From Burkholderiales bacterium (GTDB lineage: Bacteria; Pseudomonadota; Gammaproteobacteria; Burkholderiales; Nitrosomonadaceae), in assembly GCA_024235795.1 (NCBI GenBank), contig JACKLR010000003.1, positions 248,001-312,000 on the forward strand: 64,000 nucleotides of DNA, in the 5' to 3' direction. Each line of letters opens with the position of its first letter. Position 1 is the stretch's first letter. The notes beneath the pieces were generated by a model, which saw only the letters and a program-made list of their open reading frames with translations, was not told the DNA's origin and ran no database searches. Shown here piece after piece: positions 60,744 to 64,000 of this stretch. The position numbers were made by a program, and so were the translations under genes.

Positions 60744-62156
60744 TTAACGAATGCTACCCGCTGAGAATAGGCCGTGCGGCATAACCAGACCGTCTGCTGG
60801 ACCCCATACTTTGACAATGGTGTCGGTAAGCGTATCCAGTTTGAGTACATAACCAGATACCCAGCTTGCAATAATCAGGTAACGATCATCTGCAGATGGG
60901 CTGATGGTATGCGCAACTGAATAACCTGCTGGCAGCTCAGCACCTGGTTTTAATCGTTTCAAAAATTTGGGTTTATAACGATCGGTTATATCCCAAACAG
61001 AAATATAGCCATCTTTGCCAGAAATAAAAGAGCCTTCTTCGGTAGGAGCAATCGAATCTTCCTCGGCCAGATAGAGTTTGCCGTTAGCAACCGTCAAATC
61101 TGAAGGTGAACGGAATACACCCTTGCCATTTTTATGGTTTGTATGGCTGATAATTTTCGCTGCAGTGCCCTCATGCGTATCCAACAACCACACGCTCGGT
61201 GGAATGATTTTATTCGTGGTCGACGGAGTCAATGAAGTTTTGTCAAATTGCATAGAAGCCGTCAGTGCGAACCGCTCATCCAGCCAGTAGACATAGTGTG
61301 TAAAAGCAGCTTGGCGTTTTTCATTACCCAGCTTAATTTGGCCCACCACCTGTAAATCACCGGTTTCTCTGTTGGGCTCGTAGACGTCAATAAAGCTATT
61401 GTCAAAGTAGTATCCGGTGCCGAGACCAAGCGTACCTGAATTGTTAAAGGTAACACCATGTGTTTGTTCCGTATATCCAGGGATAGTAATCGGACTGACT
61501 GCTGCAAAAGAATTGGTTTCAAGATCGATCACGTGAATTTTATCCGCTGACCATTCAGCCACATACGCATAATTAGTGTTTGGCAACAATGTGAAACCAT
61601 GCAACTGTGTGCCTCTACCGAAAATCCAGCTCGGCACACCCTGAGCATCGTTCACTTGTTCGACGAATGGCAGTGAAGGCGGCGTATTAGGCACGTCGGC
61701 TGCTGTTACAGAATCAACCACAACATCTGCCGTACCTGCATCCCAGTCGATATGATTCACGGTGATTGCAATAACGTAAGACGCATGGTCTTGGGTATTA
61801 TCGGTAGTGATAAAGAAGACGTCTGCGCCTGGCATAATACCGGTATGCTGTAATGGCAAGTCAGCCGGCCAGCCGGGAATGGTTGTAGGCTCGATAATGA
61901 TCAGTCCGTCATTTTCATAGTTGAACAGATAGATGACACGCGTATGATAATCAATCGCCGTTACAACCGGTTGCAAATATTTGTTGTAAACATTTGGATA
62001 TTGACTATTTGGATAATCGCTCTGAAAAAAAGCTTTACCTTGATCCTTATCGTCATCGTGATCATCATCGCCAGCACTGAGCGTGCCGGCTGAAAATACT
62101 AACAAACATGCTGCCGCCAGTAAAACCGTGCGGCTTAATTTTTTCATTGAAATCAT
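60744..62156 (-). CDS. Secreted beta-propeller protein
   Basis: A 470-residue secreted protein: signal peptide MISMKKLSRTVLLAAACLLVFSAG, then an Asp-rich stretch (GDDDHDDDKDQG) and repeated blade-like segments. Conserved His sites QLHGFTLL, QTHGVTF, VAHTIS and MPHGL recall selenium-binding/methanethiol oxidase-type or lactonase-type propellers, which often hold copper or other metals. GGAGGG precedes ATG 62156. Function not settled. Confidence 0.65.
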   Translation of the reverse strand: MISMKKLSRTVLLAAACLLVFSAGTLSAGDDDHDDDKDQGKAFFQSDYPNSQYPNVYNKYLQPVVTAIDYHTRVIYLFNYENDGLIIIEPTTIPGWPADLPLQHTGIMPGADVFFITTDNTQDHASYVIAITVNHIDWDAGTADVVVDSVTAADVPNTPPSLPFVEQVNDAQGVPSWIFGRGTQLHGFTLLPNTNYAYVAEWSADKIHVIDLETNSFAAVSPITIPGYTEQTHGVTFNNSGTLGLGTGYYFDNSFIDVYEPNRETGDLQVVGQIKLGNEKRQAAFTHYVYWLDERFALTASMQFDKTSLTPSTTNKIIPPSVWLLDTHEGTAAKIISHTNHKNGKGVFRSPSDLTVANGKLYLAEEDSIAPTEEGSFISGKDGYISVWDITDRYKPKFLKRLKPGAELPAGYSVAHTISPSADDRYLIIASWVSGYVLKLDTLTDTIVKVWGPADGLVMPHGLFSAGSIR

Positions 62157-62958
62157 ATAATTTCCCTCCATGATTAACATAAAATTCTTAAATTATTGAA
62201 TTAACAGCGCTTCAATCATTTAAGAAAACCCAATCGAAAACAGCAATGCTGTATCTTTCGATTTGAAAATCCGGAATTGATCAGAAAAATCCAGGCCAAT
62301 TCCGGTGAAAAACAAAGCACAAATATGCGCGTTCCGGTTCAAATAATCTTTGATTGCTTGTCACTATCAGAACTCCAAACAATAAAATCATCACAGTAAT
62401 AAGCAAGCTCTGTGCCAACAACAATAATGTGTTGTAAATTAATAGGTTATATTTCAAGAATCTTCGTGGAGATCAATATATGTCGTTAGTTTGCGACACA
62501 TAAAAACAGGATTTAAATAACTGTTTGATTTGGAAAATATTTTGTTGTCTCTGATTTGAGAAAAACTATTCCAGATTTTTTAAGGCGGCTTGCAAAGCAA
62601 GTAACCATGCATCATTTCAAGAATAGCTGGATGCGATTTAAAAACATTGATCGATGTAATTGTTTAACCTGCTACCCGAATTAGGTGTGAATAGTTGAAT
62701 CTTTAAATTACATGAAATTTATTCTATTTCGATGCATGACATAGGTGATAGGATGCATGTTGTAATGAATAAATTTATCGAGCACTTTTGGTCAACGTAA
62801 AACTCGAAATAGGCTAGAACCTCATGAATTAGTTTTTAAAGATTCATTTGGTATCGATACACACTTTTGGCTTTACAATAAATATAAGCCTCTTCAGTGT
62901 TACGATTGCCTGCCAGGCAATAGCAATACAATTCAAAAAGTTATAAATAGAAATAGAA
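62157..62958. other. Long intergenic gap between divergent genes
   Basis: About 800 bp with both promoters of divergent propeller and histidine kinase genes. AT-rich; no small gene, RNA or clear operator recognised. Confidence 0.4.
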
Positions 62959-64000
62959 ATGAATTATTATATTGAAAGTGGTGATTCCGTAAAAAAACGT
63001 TACCCTAAATCCTTCCTGAAGTTAATCTTGTTTGGGTTTGCATTGATTGGTGCACCGTTGATCGGTACATTAATTTATATCTCAGTCGTTATCGACAATC
63101 TCGCCGAACGTAGCCGTGAAACGATCTATCAGGCCACAGAAATTACGCACGGTAATCGTGTTCTTGCAGACGAAGCTTTAGCAATGGAACGAAGCCTGAG
63201 ACAAGCGTTAATTTTAAAAGATTTGACTTTACTTGAAGGATATCTTCATTCGCATAAAGAATTTAATAAAACCATCAAAAATTTCAATGATTTATTCCCA
63301 AATACTGAATACCAGCGCCTATTAAGGAAAATTCGTTTATCAGAATTGGTTATTTTTGAACAAATCCTAAACAGTACAAATTTTGATGAAAATCTTCAAA
63401 CTCAGATTGAAAACTTCTCGGTACTGCTCAACACAATACAAGATCTTAAAAATTCAGGGAATATTTTGATTGGTCAATATGTTAACGAAATGTTTGAACG
63501 TGCAAATCAAGTGCGCACCACAATTGAACTACTTTTGCTCGCAGTCATCCCTTTCGTTATCGTTTTGGCTATTTTCCTTTCGATATTGATTACCCGTCCC
63601 ATCAAACAGATAGACGAAGCAATTTATAATTTGGGGCAAGGTGAATTAAATTCGTCAATTTATGTAACAGGCCCTCAAAACCTGAGACAACTCGGCGAAC
63701 GTCTTGACTGGCTACGTCGGCGCTTGTTAAAACTGGAAAAACAAAAGAATCAGTTTCTCAGGCATATTTCACATGAACTTAAAACACCTTTAACGGCGAT
63801 CCGTGAAGGGGCGGACTTGCTGGCAGAAGGGGTTACTGGAAATCTATCAAAAAAACAGCAATCGATTGCGAATATATTACATAGCAGCAGTTTGCAACTA
63901 CAAAAGCGCATCGAAGATTTACTGAGTTACAGTGCAATTCAATTTACAGAAACCATGCTTGTCAAACGATCTGTCAGTCTTTCCAGAATACTGGATAACA
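62959..64000 (+). CDS. Sensor histidine kinase, cut by window end
   Basis: Membrane sensor kinase with two TM helices (~20-42 and ~190-210) around a helical periplasmic sensor, a HAMP domain (SILITRPIKQIDEAIYNLGQGEL) and a HisKA dimerisation domain with phospho-acceptor His in LRHISHELKTPLTAIREG. The ATPase domain lies beyond the window. The layout resembles the GlrK/QseE group, but the ligand is unknown. 347 codons seen. Confidence 0.92.
   Translation, partial: MNYYIESGDSVKKRYPKSFLKLILFGFALIGAPLIGTLIYISVVIDNLAERSRETIYQATEITHGNRVLADEALAMERSLRQALILKDLTLLEGYLHSHKEFNKTIKNFNDLFPNTEYQRLLRKIRLSELVIFEQILNSTNFDENLQTQIENFSVLLNTIQDLKNSGNILIGQYVNEMFERANQVRTTIELLLLAVIPFVIVLAIFLSILITRPIKQIDEAIYNLGQGELNSSIYVTGPQNLRQLGERLDWLRRRLLKLEKQKNQFLRHISHELKTPLTAIREGADLLAEGVTGNLSKKQQSIANILHSSSLQLQKRIEDLLSYSAIQFTETMLVKRSVSLSRILDN

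Noticed and set aside
1..64000. CRISPR array
   Set aside because: No regularly spaced short repeats were seen; the only exact repeats are att sites, target duplications and IS ends.

Overview
The window looks like a betaproteobacterial chromosome, most probably Nitrosomonas or a close relative. This is an inference from AT-rich intergenic DNA, the dapF-DUF484-xerC-hslVU gene order and a urea/urease/carbonic-anhydrase suite typical of ureolytic ammonia oxidisers. No amo or hao gene is present to prove it.

Layout. (1) 1-19067 is core chromosome: a truncated NfeD-type protease, NUDIX hydrolase, response regulator-EAL protein, DevBCA-type ABC exporter, tiny lipoprotein, GNAT, dapF, DUF484, xerC, hslVU, an MFS carrier, HtrA protease, Nif3-like protein, MltA and an unrecognised acidic protein. 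(2) 19342-21665 is an IS1595-family element with an IS3-family element inside its transposase gene; both have target duplications. (3) 21789-21864 is tRNA-Asn(GUU). Its 3' 45 bp are repeated exactly at 54973-55017, which bounds a genomic island of about 33 kb.

The island. Next to the tRNA lie a tyrosine recombinase and an excisionase-like gene split by an ISAs1-family element. They are followed by a module that closely matches the IncP-alpha (RP4) Tra1 region: traL remnant, traK, an RP4-like oriT, traJ and traI. A TrbA-like repressor, KorB, KfrB and two KorB-type operators come next. The middle is scarred: an AAA/DUF4143 ATPase split by an IS21-family element, an Rhs C-terminal fragment, a frameshifted lipoprotein, RAYT debris, a Fic protein and a ParE/RHH toxin-antitoxin pair. 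The cargo (37.6-54.4 kb) is a ureolysis/nickel package: TonB receptor, small membrane protein, NikR, Tat-exported beta-carbonic anhydrase, urea transporter, ureDABCFG, a porin, and ureE in an apparent operon with an ABC-3-family metal transporter, then UspA. Read together: nickel would enter by the TonB receptor and the ABC system under NikR, UreDEFG would load urease, the transporter and porin would supply urea, and urease would yield ammonia and inorganic carbon, which carbonic anhydrase would help equilibrate.

Beyond the right att copy (55041-55433) lies a decayed 3' end of a second, related integrase. This suggests repeated or tandem integration at this tRNA. The right flank carries ChrA, an alpha/beta hydrolase, an M14-like carboxypeptidase, a secreted unknown protein, an SCO1/SenC protein, a secreted beta-propeller protein and the start of a sensor histidine kinase cut by the window end.

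The most notable feature is a complete urea-use and nickel-acquisition cargo carried on a tRNA-Asn island that retains an IncP-alpha-type origin of transfer and relaxase.
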